The notes beneath the pieces are model-generated. The model did not search any database. It saw only the letters and a program-made list of their open reading frames with translations, and had not been told where the DNA came from. DNA of 64,000 nt from Lepagella muris. GTDB lineage: Bacteria > Bacteroidota > Bacteroidia > Bacteroidales > Muribaculaceae. A program made the translations under genes and the position numbers. Of the stretch, positions 18,818-25,469 are shown piece by piece; position 1 is the first letter of the stretch, and every line of letters starts with the position of its first letter. The stretch covers positions 1-64,000 of the forward strand of contig NZ_SRYB01000007.1 of assembly GCF_004793975.1 (NCBI RefSeq), given 5' to 3'.

Positions 18818-21106
18818 ATGAGATTAAAATTTTTAAATATCGCAGCTTTATCCGCTTTGCTGCTGTGTGGAGGATATGTATCGTCATGCAGCGAGGATAA
18901 GGATGAGCCGGTTCAGGTGGCAAAGGAGTTTGCAGACCTTCCGGAGTCAAAAGACCTTCCCTTCTCGTATGAAAGCGAAGCTAAAAAGATCAGTTTCACT
19001 TCGCCCGGACAATGGCGGGTGGAGCTTGAAGGGGGCGTGGATTGGGTGTATTTCGCTCCATCATCGGGAAAAGCCGGTAAAAACACACTTGAGGTGAAAG
19101 TGGCTCAGAATACCGGTAAAGAGGGGAGAGCCGCCACATTCAATCTCGTCAGTGGCGACCAAAAGGTGATGTTCACGGTTCGTCAGCCGGAATTCGGTGG
19201 CACACTTCCGGATATAGTTGGGGGAGAAACCGGTACGATTGATCCGGCTACTATCCCGGACTATGACAAATTCTTTGCCAACTCCGAGCATGGCAGGGGC
19301 ATACTGTATAAAGGTTCGCAATTCTCATTTGCAAGATATAAATCATCGGAACACTTCTTTGTATTCTGGGCTCCCGAGTTTGGCGACAATCCGAATGGAC
19401 CGACTGTGCCTGCCGCAATGCGCGTGGATATAGACGATCTTCTTGCGAAGGCTGAACATTTCTTTGATACGAATATCAACAAGCTCCACATGGCTACCTT
19501 GGGAGAGGGGAAATCTGTGCTTGACGACTATAAGATGCAGATTTATCTCCTTTATCAGGATGAATGGCTTGCAACCGGTTCAGGATATGACGATATGATC
19601 GGTGCGCTCTGGATAAATCCCTCGACGTGCCAGCCTGTAGGGTCGACTATCGCACATGAGATCGGACATTCATTCCAGTATCAGACTTATGCTGACCGTG
19701 TGCAGAAGCAGGGTGCTTCAAATGATCATCAGAGCGGTTTCCGCTATGGTTTCGTCAATCTGGATAGCGGTTGCGCTTATTGGGAACAGTGTGCGCAGTG
19801 GCAGGCACAGCGCGATTATCCCGTTGAGCAGTTTGAAAGCTACAACTATTCCGTATGGCTTGCCAACTGTCATCGTCATTTCCATCATGAGTTCCAGCGT
19901 TATGCATCTTATTGGCTTCAGAGCTATTGGGTGGAGAAGCATGGTGTTGAGGCGTATGGTAGAATATGGACTGAATCACATGCTCCCGAAGATGCCATAA
20001 TGACATATACGCGTCTTTATAACGGCGATGATTATGCCAAGACACGTGAGGAACTGTTTGATTATGCAATGCGCATGGCTACATACGATATCAAGGATGT
20101 GCGAGACTATGCAGCAGGTTATCAAGGAAGATACAACACTCATTTTGTTAAGAATGACAAGGGTGAGTATCAGGTGGCGTATGACAATTGTCCGGGAGCT
20201 ACAGGCTTTAACGTGACTCCTCTTGTGGTGCCTTCTGAGGGAGGGACTGTCAAGGTCAATTTCCGTGGACTCGGTTATGGCGAACCGCTTGCCGCCAAGG
20301 ATAAGAGCAATATTGAGGATGGCGATGGTAATCCGAAAGGGAAACCATCCAAATATAATGCTGCCGGGGGTGCTTCAAACATGGGCTGGAGATATGGTTT
20401 CGTAGCTCTCAATGGCAATACGCGCACGTATAGCGAGGTAGGCAAGAATGCTGACGGCTCGTTGAGTTTCAATGTGCCTGCCGGCACGGAGCATCTGATG
20501 CTTGTGGTGCAGGGTTCGCCTGAGACTTATATGTCGCACGCTTGGGATGAGGATGAGACTAATGATCCGCAATTCCCGTATGCCATCACCTTAGAGGGCA
20601 CTGATCTTCTGAAATATACGGAGCCTGCAGAGGCTAAGTTTAGTGAGAAGGATGGTGAACTTGTCGGTAATCTGAGTCTTTCAATCAATTCTTCCGATAC
20701 GGAATGGATTGCAGCTACCTACGACATTGCGGAGAAGGCGGTATGCGATTATTTCGGTCTTGATGCGTTGGCACTTGCAAATGCAATCGTGCAGCCGGTC
20801 AACGGCACCAAACAGGAGGCTCAGGAGGGTAAGATCGTAGTCTTCAATGGTGAATCCGATGGTTCATTATCTGCCATGCCGACTGCGAATGTAGGATATT
20901 GGCTTAATAAGGATGGAAATGCTGTTGCATGGGGCAACGGTCATGCAGTCTATTATGAGATTAATGGATCGGTGCTAAGCCTTGGTAAGTTAGGTGCTGA
21001 AGCCGGTGTGGCTGGCGATGTGATAACGATGCGTCCGGTCTTTGTCTATACCTCCGGCGGCAAGACAAAGACATTCAGATTCAACATCACGTATAATTTT
21101 AAGTGA
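18818..21106 (+). CDS. BACON-HExxH metalloprotease-like lipoprotein with C-terminal DUF4859-like domain
   Basis: 762 aa; lipobox VSSC (Cys24) followed by SEDKDE. Domain order: BACON (about 45-125), a catalytic-like domain (about 150-450) with His280-Glu281-x-x-His284 (AHEIGHSFQYQ) and a conserved Glu323 (YWEQCAQW) as candidate third zinc ligand, a beta-sandwich (about 470-600: MGWRYGFVALNGN, EHLMLVVQGSPE) and a DUF4859-like end (GYWLNKDGNAVAWGNG). The middle is homologous to 24073-25458, which keeps HELGH and YEMGAQW. This resembles DUF6055-type proteins (from memory). It is probably a surface zinc peptidase or a catalytically derived binding protein; the substrate is unknown. Last gene of the SusCD operon. 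Confidence 0.72.
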   Translation: MRLKFLNIAALSALLLCGGYVSSCSEDKDEPVQVAKEFADLPESKDLPFSYESEAKKISFTSPGQWRVELEGGVDWVYFAPSSGKAGKNTLEVKVAQNTGKEGRAATFNLVSGDQKVMFTVRQPEFGGTLPDIVGGETGTIDPATIPDYDKFFANSEHGRGILYKGSQFSFARYKSSEHFFVFWAPEFGDNPNGPTVPAAMRVDIDDLLAKAEHFFDTNINKLHMATLGEGKSVLDDYKMQIYLLYQDEWLATGSGYDDMIGALWINPSTCQPVGSTIAHEIGHSFQYQTYADRVQKQGASNDHQSGFRYGFVNLDSGCAYWEQCAQWQAQRDYPVEQFESYNYSVWLANCHRHFHHEFQRYASYWLQSYWVEKHGVEAYGRIWTESHAPEDAIMTYTRLYNGDDYAKTREELFDYAMRMATYDIKDVRDYAAGYQGRYNTHFVKNDKGEYQVAYDNCPGATGFNVTPLVVPSEGGTVKVNFRGLGYGEPLAAKDKSNIEDGDGNPKGKPSKYNAAGGASNMGWRYGFVALNGNTRTYSEVGKNADGSLSFNVPAGTEHLMLVVQGSPETYMSHAWDEDETNDPQFPYAITLEGTDLLKYTEPAEAKFSEKDGELVGNLSLSINSSDTEWIAATYDIAEKAVCDYFGLDALALANAIVQPVNGTKQEAQEGKIVVFNGESDGSLSAMPTANVGYWLNKDGNAVAWGNGHAVYYEINGSVLSLGKLGAEAGVAGDVITMRPVFVYTSGGKTKTFRFNITYNFK

Positions 21107-21121
21107 TCAGTTCACTTAAAA

Positions 21122-21552
21122 GGTTTAAGGTTTAAAGTTTATGGTTTATTATCATTACATTTTGTATAATGAAAAGATTCGTAGATTTCCGTGAATCTTA
21201 AACCTTAAACCTTAAACAATAAACTTTAAGCCACTGAAGTGCAGCTTGCGAAACTTCGGTTACTTACCAATCGGCAGGATCTTCTTGCTTATGGGTCAGG
21301 ATCAAACATGGGGATGTAAAAAAAATTATGATTTTTTTTGCATTCCCATGCAGTATTTTGGTAATTCTGTTATCTTCTTATTGAAGAGGATTATTCCTCA
21401 TGTTTTATCCTTTTATAAAAGGTTTATGGTTTAAAGTTTATGGTTTATTATCATTACATTTTGTATAATGAAAAGATTCGTGGATTTCCGTGAATCTTAA
21501 ACCTTAAACAATAAACTTTAAACCACTGAAGTGCAGCTTGCGAAACTTCAGT
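21122..21552. repeat. Two near-identical ~135-bp palindromic direct repeats flanking a hairpin
   Basis: Copy 1 (21122-21260) and copy 2 (21421-21552) are almost the same, differing by a 7-bp deletion in a cttaaac run and a few substitutions. Each is itself an inverted repeat (ggtttaaggtttaaagttta against taaactttaa...ccttaaacc). Between them, 21307-21350 is a long hairpin (catggggatg against cattcccatg with A8/T8 in the stem). The 476-bp gap 21107-21582 otherwise holds no gene that I can see. It separates the SusCD operon from a set of unrelated small genes. Confidence 0.8.
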
Positions 21553-21582
21553 AAATTTATTCACTAAACTATATCGTGATAT

Positions 21583-22032
21583 ATGAAACTGATAAAATCA
21601 TTATCATCTCTGTGTGTCGCAGGCTTGACAGTCTTTGCGGCGGGTTGCTCATCCAATGATGATGAGCCTGGCAAAATCAATCGAGACTTGCCGTTTGGTC
21701 GTTACAGTATTAAAGGCAACGTGAGCGCAGCCGACTCCGGTGAGCCGTTGGAGGCTGAGATGCGTATCTCCATTCCTACCGATCCTTCCGGTGTCAAATC
21801 CATTCAGACCAATAAAACGGAAGATGGTGGCAAATATCATTTTTTTGATGAGACTAACGTGTATGAGGCGTTCAAGGTGGTGTGTATACCGAAAGATACG
21901 GCATACGAGCCGGATTCGGTTGTGGTAAAACTTAGATATTGGTTGGAGTGTTATGTGGAAGGTATGGATCCTATGTATAATGGAGATGCATTTCATGAAG
22001 TGAATTTCCAGCTAAAGAGAAATAAAAACTAA
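21583..22032 (+). CDS. Small lipoprotein with a carboxypeptidase-regulatory-like fold
   Basis: 149 aa, lipobox VFAAGC (Cys22) then SSNDDE. The mature part reads GRYSIKGNVSAADSGEPLEAEMRISIP, the opening of a CarboxypepD_reg-like beta-sandwich. It resembles in layout the short lipoproteins that Bacteroidetes encode beside radical SAM genes, but no radical SAM gene is nearby. It lies between two repeat blocks, so a link to the glycan locus is uncertain. Function unknown. Confidence 0.6.
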   Translation: MKLIKSLSSLCVAGLTVFAAGCSSNDDEPGKINRDLPFGRYSIKGNVSAADSGEPLEAEMRISIPTDPSGVKSIQTNKTEDGGKYHFFDETNVYEAFKVVCIPKDTAYEPDSVVVKLRYWLECYVEGMDPMYNGDAFHEVNFQLKRNKN

Positions 22033-22053
22033 AAGATACCGCGTTATCAGCAG

Positions 22054-22262
22054 TTAAACCACCGCGAAGGTCACGGAGAACACGGAGAGATTATAAAAAA
22101 ACTCAGTGGTCTTTGCGCTCTCAGCGGTTAATCTACCACGGAGACACGGAGAGATTATCGCACGAAGAAATATAAGAAAAGAAAGAAATTTTATAATATA
22201 TTTTACTGCGATATAGTTTTTTAATAAAAATGGATTTCTTTTATTTCTTTTGTTTCTTCGTG
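22054..22262. repeat. REP-like unit plus 146-bp long-hairpin repeat, left copy
   Basis: 22054-22131 is a unit of the type accaccgcgaaggtcacggag...gctctcagcggttaa; related units lie at 22749-22895. 22117-22262 matches 23812-23957 almost base for base. It contains a long imperfect inverted repeat: cacgaagaaatataagaaaa on one side, ttcttttgtttcttcgtg on the other. Confidence 0.8.
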
Positions 22263-22276
22263 AGAATCTACCGAGG

Positions 22277-22735
22277 ATGACGAAAAAATTGATAGGTATG
22301 AATGATAGGATTGTGAAGGTATGGTTTGGGGATGGACGTATTTATGTCTTGACGGAGACTGGTGTTGAGTTGAGTCAACCGCTGGAGGTGTTTCCGGCAT
22401 TGCTGTATGCGTCGTCAGCTGAAAGGGAGCAGTATTATCTTTGGGATGACGACCGGAGTATCCGTTGGGATATTATAGATGAGGATATACATATCTCTCA
22501 TTTTTATGAGAGGGAGATGGTCAATTATAATAATGAGGTGAATATGCTTCTGTCACGTTTCCCTTGTCTTGATATTAAGGCATTTGCCGGATATATAGGT
22601 ATGCACTGGACAAAATTGGCACGTTTCCGTTATGGGGTGTGGACTCCCTCGCCTGATGTGTTGCAAAGAATCCGTGACGGACTCTCCTCGATTCGCAAAC
22701 AGATTACAGAAGTAGAGTTACCTCAACTCAGTTAA
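22277..22735 (+). CDS. DUF2442 domain protein with helix-turn-helix-like C-terminus
   Basis: 153 aa from this ATG. The residues VKVWFGDGRIYVLTETGVELSQPLEVFPALLYASSAERE and WDIIDEDIHI are the DUF2442 core. The C-terminal part (FAGYIGMHWTKLARFRYGVWTPSPDVLQRIRDGL) looks like a small DNA-binding helical domain. DUF2442 genes often sit beside toxin-antitoxin or DUF4160 genes; none is next to it here. An earlier in-frame ATG at 22250 lies inside the long-hairpin repeat and is less likely; 22298 (MNDRIVKV) is also possible. It sits in the repeat-bounded segment with the GNAT pair. Confidence 0.65.
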   Translation: MTKKLIGMNDRIVKVWFGDGRIYVLTETGVELSQPLEVFPALLYASSAEREQYYLWDDDRSIRWDIIDEDIHISHFYEREMVNYNNEVNMLLSRFPCLDIKAFAGYIGMHWTKLARFRYGVWTPSPDVLQRIRDGLSSIRKQITEVELPQLS

Positions 22736-22748
22736 CCTCACTTAGAAT

Positions 22749-22895
22749 CACCATCAAGGTCACGGAGAACGCGGAGATTATAAAAAACCTCAGTGTTCTC
22801 TGCGCTCTCAGCGGTTAAACCACCACGGAGGTCACGGAGAACGCGGAGATTATTAAATAAAAAACCTCAGTGTTCTCTGCGCTCTCAGCGGTTAA
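22749..22895. repeat. Two tandem REP-like units
   Basis: Units at about 22750-22818 and 22819-22895 share ggtcacggagaacgcggagatta...cctcagtgttctctgcgctctcagcggttaa. They are between the DUF2442 gene and the 3' end of the GNAT gene. The same family starts the repeat at 22054. Confidence 0.75.
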
Positions 22896-22930
22896 TCTAT
22901 GCGCTGGAGGAGAGATGGAAGGATATAATT

Positions 22931-23536
22931 TTAATGAGCGATTAGTTTTAGATCAAAATAATAAATCCTACTTTTCAAAGGGTAGTCGGAAGGTATGCCA
23001 AACGCTTCTTTTTCTCCTTCTTCAGAGCGATATAGAGGTTTGAATCCATTCTTTTGGTAGTAGTGTGTAGTGGATTCTGTATTGTAAGCATCAACCAACA
23101 TATACCGGCATGCAGCTTTATTATTTTCATCAACGAACCAATACTTAAGGGCATCCATAAGCTGAGACCCAATATTCAGCCCTTTCCCTTGATAGTGTTT
23201 GCTGACACCAAGCCTGCCTATCAGAACTGCCGGGTAACTGCGGTGTCTTTTTTGATGAGGAATTTTTCTTAAGAATGCGTTTCTGGATGGGTTGTCAAGA
23301 GTGAATATCTTAATACCATCATAAGACAAAGTAGCAATAGCGACTATCTCACGTTGATTTTTTTTGTCAATCCAGCAATATGTCTTGCCAAGCAATTCTT
23401 TTTCGTAAAGAAACACATCGTTGTTAAAAAAGTCATCAAGATCTTCATCTCCACAAGAAAAAGGGTTACAGTAGTCGGCAACCGTTTTTGTGTAGGGAAC
23501 CATGAATGTATTTTCTACGAAAGAGAAATTTGGCAT
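22931..23536 (-). CDS. GNAT-family N-acetyltransferase, possible TacT-like toxin
   Basis: 201 aa. The acetyl-CoA binding region is visible as VLIGRLGVSKHYQGKGLNIGSQLM (about 104-127; Q/R-x-x-G-x-G/A variant QGKGLNIG), followed by LVDAYN and YYQKNGFKPL (about 147-167), the typical GNAT C-terminal strands. The RLGVSKHYQGKG signature resembles acetyltransferase toxins that modify aminoacyl-tRNA (TacT/AtaT), but also plain GNAT enzymes. A 59-aa gene ends 3 bp before its start on the same strand, as expected for a two-gene unit. The pair sits within the repeat-bounded segment 22.1-24.0 kb, consistent with acquired DNA. Toxin activity is inference. Confidence 0.75.
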   Translation of the reverse strand: MPNFSFVENTFMVPYTKTVADYCNPFSCGDEDLDDFFNNDVFLYEKELLGKTYCWIDKKNQREIVAIATLSYDGIKIFTLDNPSRNAFLRKIPHQKRHRSYPAVLIGRLGVSKHYQGKGLNIGSQLMDALKYWFVDENNKAACRYMLVDAYNTESTTHYYQKNGFKPLYRSEEGEKEAFGIPSDYPLKSRIYYFDLKLIAH

Positions 23537-23539
23537 GAT

Positions 23540-23719
23540 TTAATGGGTGACTGGTGGGAACATGATATTCTTGGCACTCTCCAGCATTGTAGAAAGTGTT
23601 TTACGTTGGATAGCGTTGAGTTTAGGCGTAGGCAACATACTGTTACGTTCAGCCTCTTCCATGAATATTCGGGCATCTTCTCCCCACAATTCGGGGGATG
23701 TCTTGATTGTCATTGCCAT
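23540..23719 (-). CDS. 59-aa protein upstream of GNAT, possible antitoxin
   Basis: An open frame on the minus strand from ATG at 23719 to TAA at 23540. It begins MAMTIKTSPELWGEDARI and ends IMFPPVTH, with a central charged helix (FMEEAERNSM) and a basic helix (KLNAIQRKTLSTMLESAKNI). A second ATG two codons in (23713) may be the start. The stop is 3 bp before the GNAT start, so the two are probably translationally coupled. It is not a DUF1778 antitoxin by eye. A partner or antitoxin role is inferred from size, charge and coupling. Confidence 0.55.
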   Translation of the reverse strand: MAMTIKTSPELWGEDARIFMEEAERNSMLPTPKLNAIQRKTLSTMLESAKNIMFPPVTH

Positions 23720-23811
23720 AGATTGATATCTAAATCATTTGATATTTATTATACAACGAAAATATTCTGATAATGTTTTATCGAAAGTGGTACAGAGAGG
23801 CTAAAAACTCT

Positions 23812-23957
23812 GCTCTCAGCGGTTAATCTACCACGGAGACACGGAGAGATTATTTCACGAAGAAATATAAGAAAAGAAAGAAATTTTTATAATTTATTTT
23901 ACTGCGATATAGTTCTTTAATAAAAATGAATTTCTTTTATTTCTTTTGTTTCTTCGT
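23812..23957. repeat. 146-bp long-hairpin repeat, right copy
   Basis: Near-identical to 22117-22262 (gctctcagcggttaatctac ... ttcttttgtttcttcgtg). The arms beginning cacgaagaaata and ending tttcttcgtg form an imperfect stem of about 36 bp. The two copies bound a 1.5-kb stretch with DUF2442, GNAT and the 59-aa gene. The rest of the gap 23720-24072 holds the promoter at 23973-24038. Confidence 0.8.
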
Positions 23958-23972
23958 GTGAAAATAGGGGGA

Positions 23973-24038
23973 TTGGACGATTTTTGTATGTTTTTGGATT
24001 TTTGTGGCATCGTTTTATGGGGGGAAAGGTTAATTTTG
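23973..24038 (+). promoter_or_regulatory. Promoter with two activator direct repeats, driving the HExxH-sensor operon
   Basis: ttggacgattttt starts at 23973 and the weaker ttggatttttgt at 23994, again 21 bp apart. TAATTTTG, the -7 element, is at 24031-24038, 37 bp after the start of the proximal repeat. Design and spacing equal those at 8575-8641 and 8662-8728. If the sensor at 25470 binds here, it is autoregulated. Confidence 0.65.
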
Positions 24039-24072
24039 CAGAAATTTATCATAACATTCTAAACTACCTTCC

Positions 24073-25458
24073 ATGAAACTCCGACATCTTTTTGTCTCCT
24101 CTCTTCTTTTGGTGCCGTCGTTGCTTGCGGCACAGGATAACGACCCTTCGAAGTCGGGCGTCATCGCCCTTAACCCTGATGAGGCGTATCCGGCTGCCGC
24201 GACGGTGCCGGTCGTCACCCGCGAGGGTAAGGCTATCTATATACCGAAGGATCTGCGCGAGATGGATCTCAACAGTCCCGACAGCAAATGGAGCTTCAAA
24301 CGTATGGTCTCCACTCCCGATGTGGCTCTCTTCTGGGCGAAGGAGTTTGGCGACGACATAACGCAGGCTCCCGACCTTGACGGGCACAACATGAAGGTGG
24401 ATCTCGCTAACCTCATGGCGCGTCTCCAGCGGTTTTATGATTATTTCTACCATGACCTGAAATTTGTGAAGCCCGGCACGAAAGCCGACAAATATAAGAT
24501 GATGGTGATGCTTGACTATTCGTTGGAGGGCACTGCCTACGGCGGCGACTACGACGGACAGATCGGTGCCCTCTGGATTGCCCCGAACCGTGTGCAGGAC
24601 AAGATGCTTAACTGCATAGCCCATGAGTTGGGCCATTCATTCCAATTGCAGATCTCATGCGACGGTGAGGGGGATGCCTGGGGAGGATGTGGCTTCTATG
24701 AGATGGGGGCGCAGTGGATGCTCTGGCAGGTGAATCCCGACTGGCAGACGGATGAGAATTTCCATCTGAATGCCTTCCGCGACCTGACGCATAAGGCGTA
24801 TCTCCATATCGACAATATCTATCACAGCCCCTACGTTATTGAATTGTGGGGGGAGAAGCATGGCACACCCTTCATCGCCGAACTCTTCCGTCAGGGTAAG
24901 GTAGGCGAGGATCCCGTGATGACCTACAAGCGGCTTGCAGGAATGGATCAGAAGTCGTTTAATGACGAGATGTGGATGAACTATGCGCGTCTTGTGAATT
25001 GGGACATTGACCGCGTGCGCGAGAATGCACGTCCGTATGCCAACAAATGGGGAACAAAATTAGTGGATGCCGGCGGTGGCTGGCAGCGTGTGGCGCCGGA
25101 GAATTGCCCGGAGAACTACGGCTTCAATGTCATCGCGCTCCCTGTGCCGCAGAAGGGCAAGGGGGTGAAGGTGCAGTTCCGCGGTGAGGCGGGACGCAAG
25201 GGGTATTTCACCAAGAACAAGGATAAGGCAGGCTGGCGCTACGGCATAGTGGCTGTGGATAAGAATGGGGGCACACATTACGGCGATATGCAGTCGGCAG
25301 CCAAGGGGAGTGTCAGCTTCGCTGCTCCGGAGGGTATGGACGTGGAGCATCTCTGGCTCGTGGTTATGGGCGCGCCCACGGAGCATTGGCGTAACATCGA
25401 CGGCGAGGAGAACCCCGGCGATGCTCAATGGCCCTATTCAATCAGGGTAGCTGATTAA
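24073..25458 (+). CDS. Secreted HExxH metalloprotease-like protein (paralogue of 18818-21106)
   Basis: 461 aa, signal peptide ending LLAAQ (about 20), no lipobox, so periplasmic or secreted. The catalytic-like domain (about 75-330) has VALFWAKEFGDD at its start, His184-Glu185-x-x-His188 (AHELGHSFQLQ) and Glu210 (FYEMGAQW) as a candidate third zinc ligand. A beta-sandwich follows (about 350-461: AGWRYGIVAVDKNGGTHYGD, EHLWLVVMGAPTEHW). It lacks the BACON and DUF4859-like modules of the lipoprotein paralogue. It is 11 bp before the sensor gene and probably co-transcribed. Resembles DUF6055-type proteins (from memory). Zinc peptidase activity is likely but unproven. Confidence 0.72.
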   Translation: MKLRHLFVSSLLLVPSLLAAQDNDPSKSGVIALNPDEAYPAAATVPVVTREGKAIYIPKDLREMDLNSPDSKWSFKRMVSTPDVALFWAKEFGDDITQAPDLDGHNMKVDLANLMARLQRFYDYFYHDLKFVKPGTKADKYKMMVMLDYSLEGTAYGGDYDGQIGALWIAPNRVQDKMLNCIAHELGHSFQLQISCDGEGDAWGGCGFYEMGAQWMLWQVNPDWQTDENFHLNAFRDLTHKAYLHIDNIYHSPYVIELWGEKHGTPFIAELFRQGKVGEDPVMTYKRLAGMDQKSFNDEMWMNYARLVNWDIDRVRENARPYANKWGTKLVDAGGGWQRVAPENCPENYGFNVIALPVPQKGKGVKVQFRGEAGRKGYFTKNKDKAGWRYGIVAVDKNGGTHYGDMQSAAKGSVSFAAPEGMDVEHLWLVVMGAPTEHWRNIDGEENPGDAQWPYSIRVAD

Positions 25459-25469
25459 ACATACTTGAA

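Noticed and set aside
22749..22895. CRISPR array
   Set aside because: Only two long units with similar interiors, no unique spacers and no cas genes; REP-like repeats instead.
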